Shown here one piece after another: positions 43,701-55,700 of a DNA stretch of 64,000 nt (its first letter is position 1; every line of letters begins with the position of its first letter). Under the pieces are notes generated by a model. It was not told the origin of the DNA. It did not search any database and saw only the letters and a list, made by a program, of their open reading frames with translations. This DNA comes from Haematobia irritans (taxonomy: Eukaryota; Arthropoda; Insecta; Diptera; Muscidae): contig NC_134398.1 in assembly GCF_050003625.1 (NCBI RefSeq), forward strand, positions 85,499,983 through 85,563,982, given 5' to 3'. The position numbers were made by a program, and so were the translations under genes.

Positions 43701-46700
43701 TGGAAGTTTGAAATATAAAGCACGTCTCGTAGCAAAAGGTTTCTCACAAAAATATGGCCAAGATTACGATGAAGTTTTTGCGCCGGTGGTAAAACAGTCA
43801 ACTTTTAGGTTGATGTTATCGGTCGCATCTTACAAAAATTTGCTAGTTCACCATGTAGACATAAAAACGGCATTTTTAAATGGAGACCTGGACAACGAAT
43901 TGTATTTGAAACAACCTGAAGGCTACAGTTTTTCAAACAAACCAAATATTGTATGCAAGTTAAATAAGTCCATATATGGTCTAAAACAGGCAGCTAGATG
44001 TTGGAATCAAAAACTCAATAATTTCCTCATTAGTTTAGGATTCAGAAGGGGAAAAGCTGACTGTTGTCTTTATACTAAAGATGAAGGTGATAATATCGTA
44101 TACTTGCTCGTTTATGTTGATGATATACTTATTTTTACAAAAAGTCAAGTATTGATCAACAACACTGTAAAAGAAATTGCAAAAACATTAAAGATAAATG
44201 ATCTAGGTTCTTTAAAATTGTACTTAGGAATACAAGTAGAAAAAGATGGTAGCAATTTCTTCATACATCAACAAGAGTATATCAAGAAAGTTTTAGAGGA
44301 ATATGATATGGCAAATTCAAAGCCATCAAAGGTACCAATGAACGTCGGATATCTAAAGGAATCCGGGAAACAAGAAAATGAATTGGAAACAAATTTATTG
44401 TATAGAAGGGTGATTGGATCACTGTTATATCTGGCAAATAACACAAGACCAGATATCACCGCCGCAGTTTCTTTTCTCAGTCGCAAGATATCATGTCCAA
44501 CGAAAGCAGACTGGACCGAGGTGAAAAGGGTCCTGAAATATCTGAATGGAACAAAACATTTTAAGCTTAAAATACATTGTCGAAACATGCAACTTATAGG
44601 ATATGCTGATGCTGATTTTGCAGGTGAAGTTAATGGGAGAAAATCTACAAGCGGTTACGTGTTTCAACTTGGAACAGCCACAATTTCATACGCAAGCAGA
44701 AAACAAAAGAATGTAACATTGTCCTCAACTGAAGCGGAGTTCGTTTCATTGGCTGAAGCAATTCAAGAACTAACTTGGCTGCGGATGGTATTCAATGATC
44801 TCAATCTAAACATAACAGACATCACGATGAAAGAAGATAATCAAAGTGTCCTAAAATTATTAAATGCTGAGACAATTAATCCTCGTACCAAACATATCGA
44901 TGTTAAGTACTACTACGTACGAGAAGTTAACCAATCAAAGCAAGTCCAATTTGAATATTGTCCAACGGAGGAAATGTTAGCGGATCTTCTGACGAAACCA
45001 TTACAATATAGTAAACTAAACAAATTTAATCAAATGATTGGACTGGTATAATTCTATTTCACAAATTGAGAAGGGGTGTTAAGATAATACCTTAAACTTG
45101 TTATTAAAACACTTTGTAAAAATAGAATATTTTCCAATCACATATGCTTGGGTTTATCTATTGTAAAAATTAGATATACATAATTATAATTTTTCATTCA
45201 TTCCTTCTGAGTTTTTCATTTTGTAATAAACGTTCACAAATCATTTAAATATCACGCCACTGTTTCATTATTTAACCCGAAAGGAATATATATATAATAT
45301 ATTCCAATAGATATCACCCCACCCTGGGGAACTCACTGTTTAACTCTACGGGGTTTTGACTTTTTGTCCCTGAATTCCACGTACGACTGGCGTCCACACA
45401 TATAATTCAGCACCCAACGTTTCACTCCTGCCGGTAGGGACGTATTCTCGATGTCCTCAAATAATTTGGCATGGTTGACCGTATCGAATACTTTCGATAG
45501 GTCAAGCGCCACGAGGACCGTCCTATGACACGGCCTGGGCTGATTAAGTCCCTTATTGATATGTGTCGAAATGGCATGTAAGGCTGTGGTCGTACTGTGT
45601 CCCTTACGGAATCCATGTTGATGGTGGGCAGTTGGAAAATTCTCCACAAGGCTAGGGAGGAGTAGTGCCTCAAGTGTCTTGGCTACTGGCGAGAGAAGGG
45701 ATATCGGTCTGTACGATTCACCTTTACTCGAATCTTTGCCTGGTTTCAGTAGTGGAATCACCCTTCCCATCTTCCAGACATCGGGTATAATGAGTGATTC
45801 TAAGGACAAATTGAGGAGTCTGGTCAGGTACTCAACTCCCAGTATTCCCAGATGCTTCAACATTAGCATTGAAATTCCGTCGGGGCCCAGCGCCTTGGAT
45901 GGTTTCGCGCTGTTGATGACACTGGTAACTTCGGCTACAGTAAATTGTGGTGTGTCGTCGGCTCGGAGACCACGTATACGACGTGTGGCTCTCCTTTTCG
46001 CTCTATCACTCTCGGGATGCTCGACAAACTATCGGTTGAAGTATCTGTCGCATCTCTTCGGATCAGTCACAGTCACGTCGCCAAAGGTGACTGAAATCCC
46101 ATCATCCCTTTTAGCGGGGTTCGAGAGGGCTCTAACTGTTGACCACAATTTACCAGTCCCTGTGCCTAAGTTACATTGCTTCAGATGCTCTAACCAAGTG
46201 TTCCGCTTGTGCTCGTCGACTATCAACTATTATATGGCGTTATTGGAGCGTTTGAAGGTCGAAATCGCGGCAAAACGGGCCCATATGAAGAAGAAAAAAG
46301 TGTTGTTCCGCCAAGACAACGCACCGTGCCACAAGTCATTGAGAACGATGGAAAAAAAATCATGAATTGGGATTCGAATTGCTTCCCCAACCACCGTATT
46401 CTCCAGATCTGGCCCCCAGCGACTTTTTCTTGTTCTCAGTCCTCAAAAGAATGCTCGCAGGGGAAAAAATTGGCTGCAATAAAGAGGTGATCGCCTGAAC
46501 TGAGGCCTATTTTGAGGCAAAACCGAAGGAGTACAACCAAAATGGTATCAAAAAATTGGAAGGTCGTTATAATCGTTGTATCGCTCTTGAACGGAACTAT
46601 GTTGAATAATAAAAACGAATTTTGACAAAAAAAAAATGTGTTTTTCTTTGTTAGACCGGGGACTTATCAGCCAACCTGTTAAGCCTATGCAAAGAATGAA

Positions 46701-49700
46701 AGAAATGTATAATGTAATTTATGAAGTAACCCCTAACTAAAATTATGTAAATTTATATTTCAAATGTAATTATACAAAATACAGCCCGCTAACATGGAAT
46801 TAAGCCCCCCGGCAGAATTTTTAAAACAAATATGCTTTGAACATTGGATCTTTGAGGGGTTATAATCAAAACAAATGCATATGGAACAAATATGTCATAA
46901 ATATCAATAATCTCCAGCATAGTGTTTATATTTAAGTTGATTACTTTCTCTTTCCACTTGTGAAGATAAGAGAAACGATCAAAATGAACCAACCATTCTA
47001 AGAAACACTTATGTGTGAGGGTGTTTCCAAAGGGTTGCAACCCTTTGAAAACAACTACAACTCTAGTGGACGTACATGTGTTCTTGGGATCGTTTGTTAG
47101 GTGAGCCACCGTGGTGCAATGGTTAGCATGCCCGCCTTGCATACACAAGGTCGTGGGTTCGATTCCTGCTTCGACCGAACACCAAAAATTTTTCAGCGGT
47201 GGATTATTCCACCTCAGTAATGTTGGTGACATTTCTGAGGGTTTCAAAACTTCTCTAAGTGGTTTCACTGCAATGTGGAACGCCGTTCGGACTCGGCTAT
47301 AAAAAGGAGGTCCCTTGTCATTGAGCTTAACATGGAATCGGGCAGCACTCAGTGATAAGAGAGAAGTTCACCAATGTGGTATCACAATGGACTGAATAGT
47401 CTAAGTGAGCCTGATACATCGGGCTGCCACCTAACCTAACCTAACCTAGGTGATAAGAGAGCTGGAGAATGATAAAATATTCTTGTTGTCTTGCTCTAGA
47501 TTAGATTTAAGATTTTCAATATTCTAGATATAAGTTTTTATTAAATAAAGAAATTAGAATTCATTTGGAACAGATATAATGTTGCTTACTCGGTGATGGT
47601 CAAGGTCGTCGTTATTTTAAAACAGTTTTCCTATTCCTTCCTCCCTATTTTAATGTCAACTTGTATGAGTTTAAACGCTCTCGTCGCAGCCAAGTTATTA
47701 TTCCAACTGCTGGTCGATACATGCGAGAATTGGCAAACTATATGATATTCTTCCGAATACAGTAAATCATTTTGCTCTCTCCCATTTCGACTACCTGAAG
47801 AACAATTGCACTTCTCTAAACCAGCGAACAGCTTTGAAAATCTTAAATAAATTCGAAAGATATTGTAACAGTGAACATGTGTAATGACATTGTTGTTGAA
47901 ATTGTTTTATAATAAAATTAATTATTATGTTTTTGATTTTCCTGTTAGAAATATGTATGTATATACAAATACATTTTTCCAGTTAATAAAATACATTCAA
48001 ACTCAATAGGTTATGAGCCCAGTCTCGTAAAAGAAAATTTTTAGCTTTTTGACAGAAAAGAAAAATTTTCAAATCAATTCAAGAATATGGAGTTCGCGAA
48101 GAATTTAAAGCCGCTGTCGTGTCCTGCTGATTGGCCAATATGGAAAAGGAAGGTGAGAGATATTCTAGACATCTATGAAGGTGCATTGGATGTCATAGAC
48201 AAGAAAATTGAAGCACCAATACATTTGGCAAATGGAGCTATAGAAGCTCAGATTAGAGAATTCAAGAAAAAGGAAGAATTTTACTGCAAAGCAAATTGTT
48301 ATGCAAAGAGGATATTAACCAAAACGGTTACAGATGAGGTGTACCAAAAAATTATGGACAAAGAGAATGCCTATGAAACATGGATGGCAATGAAGAACAT
48401 TTTCGAGGCAACTTCAAAGGATCAATTATTTAAAATTTGTTCGAACATGTTTTCATTTGGATGGCAAGATAATCTAGACGCATCAACACACATAGCAAAA
48501 CTAAGAGGCCTATGGGATGAATTTAATGCTGGTTTGCGATTGATAGGGCAAAATATATTGCCAGATATGCTATTGATCTGCAAAATACTCCACATTCTTC
48601 CTCGATCCTATGTTCACGAGGGATACAGACAAATCCATAGACGAGCTAATAATGCAAATCCGTCTTTTTGAGAGAAAATTTAAGAAAAATATTCAAGATT
48701 GAAATAACAATCCAGAAGCTTTAATGGTGAAATCTAAGAAAAATTACAAGCAAAAAGTAAGTAGGAATGTGTCAAAGAAGGAGGACGTGTACCATTATTG
48801 CAAAAAGAAGGGACATTGGCTGAAAGATTGCCGAAAATGGATTGAAGATGGAAACCCGTCGAAGAAGACCACAAATATCAACCTGGCATTAAATACTGAA
48901 AGCAATGTAGAACGTGCCTCAGTGTCTAAAGAAGTTTGGTGGATTGACAATGGAGCTACGAAACATGTAACAAATTCGTATGAATTCTTTTCTGAATTTA
49001 ATAGCTTCAGCTTTATTATGAAAGAATTTAATAGTTTCAGCTTTATCATGAAAGATGGGGACACCAAGATATACGTCATGTGAAAGAAAAGTTGGAAAAG
49101 GATTTTCATATACAAGTCAAAATGAAAAAAGAAATTTGTGAGCCATGTACTTATGGAAAATTGTCAAGAATGCCGTTTGGAAACAGGAAAACACCAACCG
49201 CATGTGGAGAACTAATTTCAGCTGACGTTTGTGGTCCATTCCATGAATCCTTCCAAGGGTACAAATATCTTATTCTATATAAGGATGATTTTTCGAAATT
49301 CAGGTATGGGTATATAGTTAAAAAGAAATCCGACGTGGTAGATACACTTAGAGAAATGTTAGTCCACGCAAAAACACAAGGTCATACTGTGAAAACTTTT
49401 CTAAGTGACAATGGGTTGGAATTTAATAATAAAAAAGTGAATAGAATTTTAAAAGGTTTTGGCATAACTCACAAGTTAACGGCACCATATAGGTAGGTTA
49501 GGTTAAAGTGGCAGCCCGATTACATTTCAGGCTCACTTAGACTATTCAGTCCATTGTGATACCACATTTAACTAAAAGTACCACTTACATATGGGCACTT
49601 CTAGTCTTAACCACTGAACCTTCTGTATTATTTACTTTTGTTGAACCAACCAGATTGCTCCAAAAACATTAACAAACTGCTTAAGTTAACGTTTTCCAGG

Positions 49701-52700
49701 TCCGCCAGTAATCTAAAGCTATATACTCCTAAAATTCGCTTACGCCTTACACAAAAAGCAGGACACTCACACAAGAGGTGTTTAATTGATTCCTTTTCCT
49801 CCACATCATGACAGCTTATACAATAGTCATTATACTTCGCACCTATAGTTTTTGCAAATTCGCCTATCAGGCAGCGACCCGTTATAGCAGATACCAGGAG
49901 TGCTATCTGACGCCTTGAGAACACTAGCATATCTAGTGTTCGGTTTAAGTTCAAATGGGGCCATATTTGCTTGGTGTCGTTACAACCCTTGCAATTCTCC
50001 CATCGAATATTGGCCATCATAACAGCCTTCTCACGCAGTAAGAGCTTGCAGGTGGCCAGAGGCATACCAACAGATTCTAGTTCCCCTGGAAAATGTAAGG
50101 TAGTTCCTAGCCTTGCTAACACATTTGCTTCGCAGTTCCCCGGTATGTTCCTATGGCCAGGCACCCATATTAGGTGAATATTGTACTGCTCAGCCATCTC
50201 GTTGAGAGATTTGTCTGTCTGAGTATATATTAATGCCAATATTTGTTGGAACATTGCTTCTCAGCCAATTCACCACCTCTCTTATTGCCAATATTTCAGC
50301 CTGAAAAACACTACAATGATTAGGTAATCTTTTCGCTATTCGAATTTCCAGATCTTTAGAATATACTCCGAACCCCACTTGTCCATTCAATTTGGAGCCA
50401 TCAGTATAGAAATCTATATATCTTTTATTCCCCGGTGTCTGTGTGCACCACGCCTCACTGTTGGGAATAAGAGTTTCAAACTTTTTGTCGAAAAGTGGTT
50501 ATGCCAGGGTGTAATCAACTACGTTAGGCACATCTGGCATTACTTTGAGGACCGAACAGTGACCGTACATTTTTTCCGACCACAGCGATAGCTCGCGCAA
50601 CCGCACAGCCGTTGTTGCAGCTGACTGTTTGGCCAAGATGTCTAAAGGCAGTAGATGCAGCATGACATTAAGGGAGTCTGTTCCTGTCTTACTAAATGCG
50701 CCTGATACATGTCGGTTTCTGAAGTGCTGGCCACCAGACTACAACAGCATTCAGTCCATTTAATATCGAGCTCGGATGGACATTATTGAACGCCCCTTCG
50801 ATGTCTAGAAACGCCACGATTGTGTATTCTTTGAGAGATAGTGAGCTTTCAATAAAGCTGACTAGTTCATGCAATGCGGTCTCAGTAGACCTGCCCTTCG
50901 AGTATGCATGCTGTCGTTTCGAGAGCAAACTTGAATCCACGCTAGTTCCAAGATACATGTCTACCATCCTCTCCAGGGTCTTAAGTAGGAATGAGGATAA
51001 GCTGATTGGTCGGAAGTCCTTCGCACTCGAGTGAGAGGCTTTTCCCGCTTTAGGTATGAAGACGACTTTTGTTTCTACTTTTCCGGAATATATGCAAGAG
51101 TTTTGTTGAGACCTTCTCAGTTCTCGTTTATATGCTCTCAGATTCATCTCAGATTCATCTTGTAAATGTCCCAATCCTCCGGAGCTCTTGTGGACTTTGC
51201 TTTGTTAAAGAGCTTCCTGCAGGATTTCCTCATATTGCTTAACTCCGTAGTCCACCATGGCGGCCGATTTTTTCCCCTTGGCTTTCCTCTAGGGCAAGCA
51301 GCTTTCAGTGACATGTTGAAGGCCTTAGTAATCCGCTCCACTGCGTGTTCGATATCTTGCACAGTGCTCACATTTGTCTCTGGCATTTCCGGTATCATCA
51401 AATTGAACGATTCCCTATACCTATTCCAATCAGCTTTCTTAACTTTTGGCGGAAATATGGTCTTTGAAGTACGAACAGCCAATCTGAAACTGATGTAGCG
51501 ATGATCTGAGAAGCTATGTTTCCTCAAAACTGGCCATCAGATATCTTATCATTCAGTTCCGGAGAGGTCAACGTGACGTCCAAAACCTCTTGCCTGTTTC
51601 TGGTGACGAAGGTTGGTGCATATCCCTTATTGCAAACTACCAGGTTAGTACACAAAATAAACTCTATTAGCGACTCTCCCCTTGCATTAGTATCGCTACT
51701 TCCCCAAATACTATGATGTGCATTTGCATCGCATTCCATAACGAGTTTTGTCTTTGTTTTTAGTGACTCCTCAACTAGGGTCTTAACGGCACCGGGTGAC
51801 ATCTCCCTATCATGTCCCATGTAGACCGAAGATACCCAATATTTGCATTTGGATATCTCTAGACTGGCTACGACAGTGTCTGCATTGCTCAATGAAGGAA
51901 GCAGAAACAAGTTTAGTTCATTTTTAGCAATTATACATGCTCGATTTATATCGTTACCGGTATTATGCAAAAGTTTGAAACCCGGAGTGCTTAATTCACA
52001 GATCTTGTTCTTATATAAAGGGTGATTCTTTTGAGGTTAGGATTTTCATGCATTAGTATTTGACAGATCACGTGGGATTTCAGACATGGTGTCAAAGAGA
52101 AAGATGCTCAGTATGCTTTGACATTTCATCATGAATAGCCGAACGATCTGCCACAACGTCGAATTTTCAGTGAATGGGCCCTAGAAAAGTTGGCAGAAAA
52201 TCCGCTTTTTTATCGACAAATTTTGTTCAGCGATGAGGCTCATTTCTGGTTGAATGGCTACGTAAATAAGCAAAATTGCCGCATTTGGAGTGAAGAGCAA
52301 CCAGAAGCCGTTCAAGAACTGCCCATGCATCCCGAAAAATGCACTGTTTGGTGTGGTTTGTACGCTGGTGGAATCATTGGACCGTATTTTTTCAAAGATG
52401 CTGTTGGACGCAACGTTACGGTGAATGGCGATCGCTATCGTTCGATGCTAACAAACTTTTTGTTGCCAAAAATGGAAGAACTGAACTTGGTTGACATGTG
52501 GTTTCAACAAGATGGCGCTACATGCCACACAGCTCGCGATTCTATGGCCATTTTGAGGGAAAACTTCGGAGAACAATTCATCTCAAGAAATGGACCGGTA
52601 AGTTGGCCACCAAGATCATGCGATTTGACGCCTTTAGACTATTTTTTGTGGGGCTACGTCAAGTCTAAAGTCTACAGAAATAAGCCAGCAACTATTCCAG

Positions 52701-55700
52701 CTTTGGAAGACAACATTTCCGAAGAAATTCGGGCTATTCCGGCCGAAATGCTCGAAAAAGTTGCCCAAAATTGGACTTTCCGAATGGACCACCTAAGACG
52801 CAGCCGCGGTCAACATTTAAATGAAATTATCTTCAAAAAGTAAATGTCATGGACCAATCTAACGTTTCAAATAAAGAACCGATGAGATTTTGCAAATTTT
52901 ATGCGTTTTAAAAAAAAAAAAGTTATCAAGCTCTTAACAAATCACCCTTTATGTATGGTTCCTGAATAAGAACTATATCTATGTCTCCTTTCATCAGGAG
53001 ATGAAAGGACAAGCGGCCTTACAATGGTGAAGATTTATCTGGAGGAACCGTAGAACCATCCAAATTTTCAACCACCGTCACATCAGTCGCTTCAATTGAG
53101 TCATCAAGGGCTTCCTCTTCCCAGATCTCGGTGACTCTCGCAACAATCCGCAGTTCAGCTTTGGTGAGGTTTGAGCCTCCAGAAACTTCCCGCATACGAT
53201 TTTCGCCATAGTCTGCAGTTTTTATGTCTCCTTCGGCTTCGCTAGGAGATTGTTTCACTGCTGACTCTACCGGAGGCTTGTCCGTTTCGGAATCCTTTGG
53301 CTGATCGCTTTTGTATACCTTCATATGGATATCATGAAAGCCATAACTTACACGTCCTTGGGTCTGGGCTAGATGTGGCAGCGACTCTATGTTTAATATA
53401 AACACCGCATGTCGTCTTGGACCATCCACCTCATCAAAACGACCAACCTTCCAATCGGCGGTTGGAAGATCTGGGTTACATTCTTTTAGTCTCTCTAGTA
53501 TTGACTCAGGATCAGGAGGGTATGCCGGTATCCATGCATGTGCTCTAGGTTTAGCAGGTATGTCTTTTTTATCGACTAACTCCAAAGCGGCACCTTCCCA
53601 AACTTCATCAATTAGCATCAATGCAGCTTTAAAGCAATCCATAGACCTCTGGTCCGCAAAAGCTATTAACTTATATCGTCCTTGATACCATCCAGCATCT
53701 TGTTGTCGAGGACTTGGTCCGGGAAACTTTTTTCGCACCTCTGAGTAGACACCAGACATCGCGTTCTCAATTTCCCCCCATTTTTTTCTTGGAATCATAC
53801 CGTCCAATGCTCCTTTATTAATGATAGCCATCACAAGGCTGTCTTTTGCAACTGAGGCGAAAGATCTTTGATCCCGTTTAGAGGATGGCAGCTCATCCGG
53901 TGATCGTTCCCTTTTTCCAGCTTCAAGAATTCCTTGAGCCCATTTTAAGGAATCGTTTTGCTTAGCCGACAAAGTGCTTGGGTCGACTGATCCTAATTTC
54001 TTTAGGATAAACAAAGCTTTTCTTCGTTCATTGAATCTCTTTCGAGAGGGATCGCCTCCTTTTGATGTCGTTACCTTAGAAAAGGATCGACTTGCCAAAG
54101 TGTCACCGCCAGTCGACCCGACTACAGGTCGACTAATTGGGCCCGACTCTTGGTCGCTGACAAATTTATAACTTCAGTCGTTACCCGTCCACTGGGCCGT
54201 GAAGTTAGCAACCTAGTGGATGACTTTGAATTTCGCTGCATGATGGTTTATTATTTCCACCACACGTGAAATTCGTAATAAGTACTTATTACGATGTAAT
54301 ACTCCGCTATTAGAAAACACGTCCGTTCAGTTCGACGGTTGAATGAAGAATCGGCACCATATACTCCAGAGCAAAATGGTCGGTGTGAAAGAGATAATAG
54401 GACTATAGTTGAAATGGCAAGAACGTTTAAATATGCGAATTTAGAAGCAAATTTTCCCGATTCTATGAGTGCAGAATTGGCTAAATCGGCTATATATATT
54501 TTGAACAGGACTTCGAAATCCTCTATTCCTGGTATAAGTCCTTATGAAGCTCGGTTCGGACAAAACCCCAGAATAAAACATTTGCGTATAATTGGTTCAA
54601 AGTGTTATGTCCATGTACCTAAAGAGAAGCGCTTAAAGATGGACAAGAAAGCTTTAAAAGGATACTTAGTGGGATATGATGGAGATGGGAGATACAGAAT
54701 ATACATACCAGAAAACAAAAGAGTAGATGTTTCAAGAGACGTTAAATTTGATGAAAAGATTCAAAATTGCCAGAACCTAAACAAAGAAGAAAATGATGAG
54801 AAAAACAAGGACATATCAACAGAGGAAAATGTATCGAATCCACAAAAAGTTACACAAGATTTCAGCAACAGTTATATGAAGAAAATGCATACGAGGAAAT
54901 TGAAGATAATCGCAATTCAGAAGAAAATGAAGGACAACAGACATCACACATCACAGAATGAAAATAATCAAGATCAGATTGAAACCTTGCAATCGGTATC
55001 AGATGATGAACTTTCTTCAGAGGATTTTGAAGGTTGGCCAGAAGGAACTGCATCAAAACGATTACGAGAATCCGATTCTGAGGAGGAAGAACCAATTGTG
55101 AAGAGACTAAGAAATGGAACACTAATTAAAAACTCCAAATACTAAGACTTCGTTATGATGGCAGAGGAAATAGAAAGCAATATTGAAATTCCACAGACTT
55201 ATAAACAAGCTGCAAAAAGTTCTGAGAAGAGTGAGTGGATGAAAGCTATGGAGAAAGAGATACAATCACTAAAAGAAAATAAAACCTGGAATTTAGTTGA
55301 TTTGCCACAGGGAGCAAAAGCGTTACCAGGAAAATGGGTTTACAAATTAAAACTGAATGCCGGTGGAACTATAGATAAGTTTAAAGCAAGACTAGTTATT
55401 AAGGGGTTTAAACAAGAAAAAGGTATTGACTATGATCAAACATTTAGCCCTGTCGCAAAAATGACAACTATTAGGTCATTATTATCAATAGTTTCTACGG
55501 AAAACCTCTACATGATTCAGTTTGATGTATCTACGGCATTTCTCTATAAGGAATTAGAAGAAACTATTTATATGAAACAACCTGAAGGCTTTGAAGATGG
55601 TAGTGAAAAGTTGTGCCAACCGAAGAGAAGCCTTTACGGATTAAAACAAGCGCCAAGATGTTGGAATAGAAGAATGGGAAAATATTTAGAGAAAGAACTT

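Larger units (their letters stand above)
40789..45309 (+). mobile_element. copia-type LTR retrotransposon, young (Copia-1)
   Basis: Two 233-bp LTRs (40789-41021 and 45077-45309, starting TGTTAA, ending CCAATA) differ at one base. The TSD is GATAT (40784-40788 and 45310-45314). The primer-binding site GGTTATGGGCCCAG directly after the 5' LTR matches the internal initiator-Met-tRNA site used by copia, and a purine tract GAGAAGGGG precedes the 3' LTR. Gag and pol are otherwise open. It inserted into the Jockey LINE between GVIS and P of the RT. Confidence 0.95.
39581..46220 (-). mobile_element. Jockey-type LINE, 5'-truncated, split by copia
   Basis: On the minus strand the LINE runs from about 46220 (linker [20 protein letters not shown]), through RT at 45869-45310 ([58 protein letters not shown]), across the copia insertion, to 40783-40258 ([27 protein letters not shown]) and a C-terminal knuckle [18 protein letters not shown] at 39790-39730. 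It ends in a (CAA)n tail at about 39580-39600. The endonuclease is absent. A stop lies just before the GVPQGG motif (GGA to TGA near 45337). Confidence 0.85.
39033..46679 (+). mobile_element. irritans-type mariner split by a LINE and copia nest
   Basis: The left TIR starts ACAGGTTGGCTGATAAATCC (39033) and the right ends at 46679, with TA at 39031-39032 and 46680-46681. Mariner sequence is present at 39033-39580 (HTH part, [20 protein letters not shown]) and from about 46226 ([31 protein letters not shown]) to the end. About 200 bp of mariner sequence at the split point is missing compared with the copy at 6856. Confidence 0.9.
49492..54351 (-). mobile_element. RNase H-bearing LINE, second copy (LINE-2)
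   Basis: Both ends are present: the 5' end (minus) at 54351 (TTCAACCGTCGAAC) and the 3' (CCTAA)n tail at 49492. The 12-bp TSD CGGCACCATATA is at 49480-49491 and 54352-54363. It is inserted in Copia-2 integrase. ORF1 is open. ORF2 has a large deletion in RT (between NGL and VVVWWPAL near 50745) that removes the YADD site, plus a DD41D element in the endonuclease. Confidence 0.92.
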
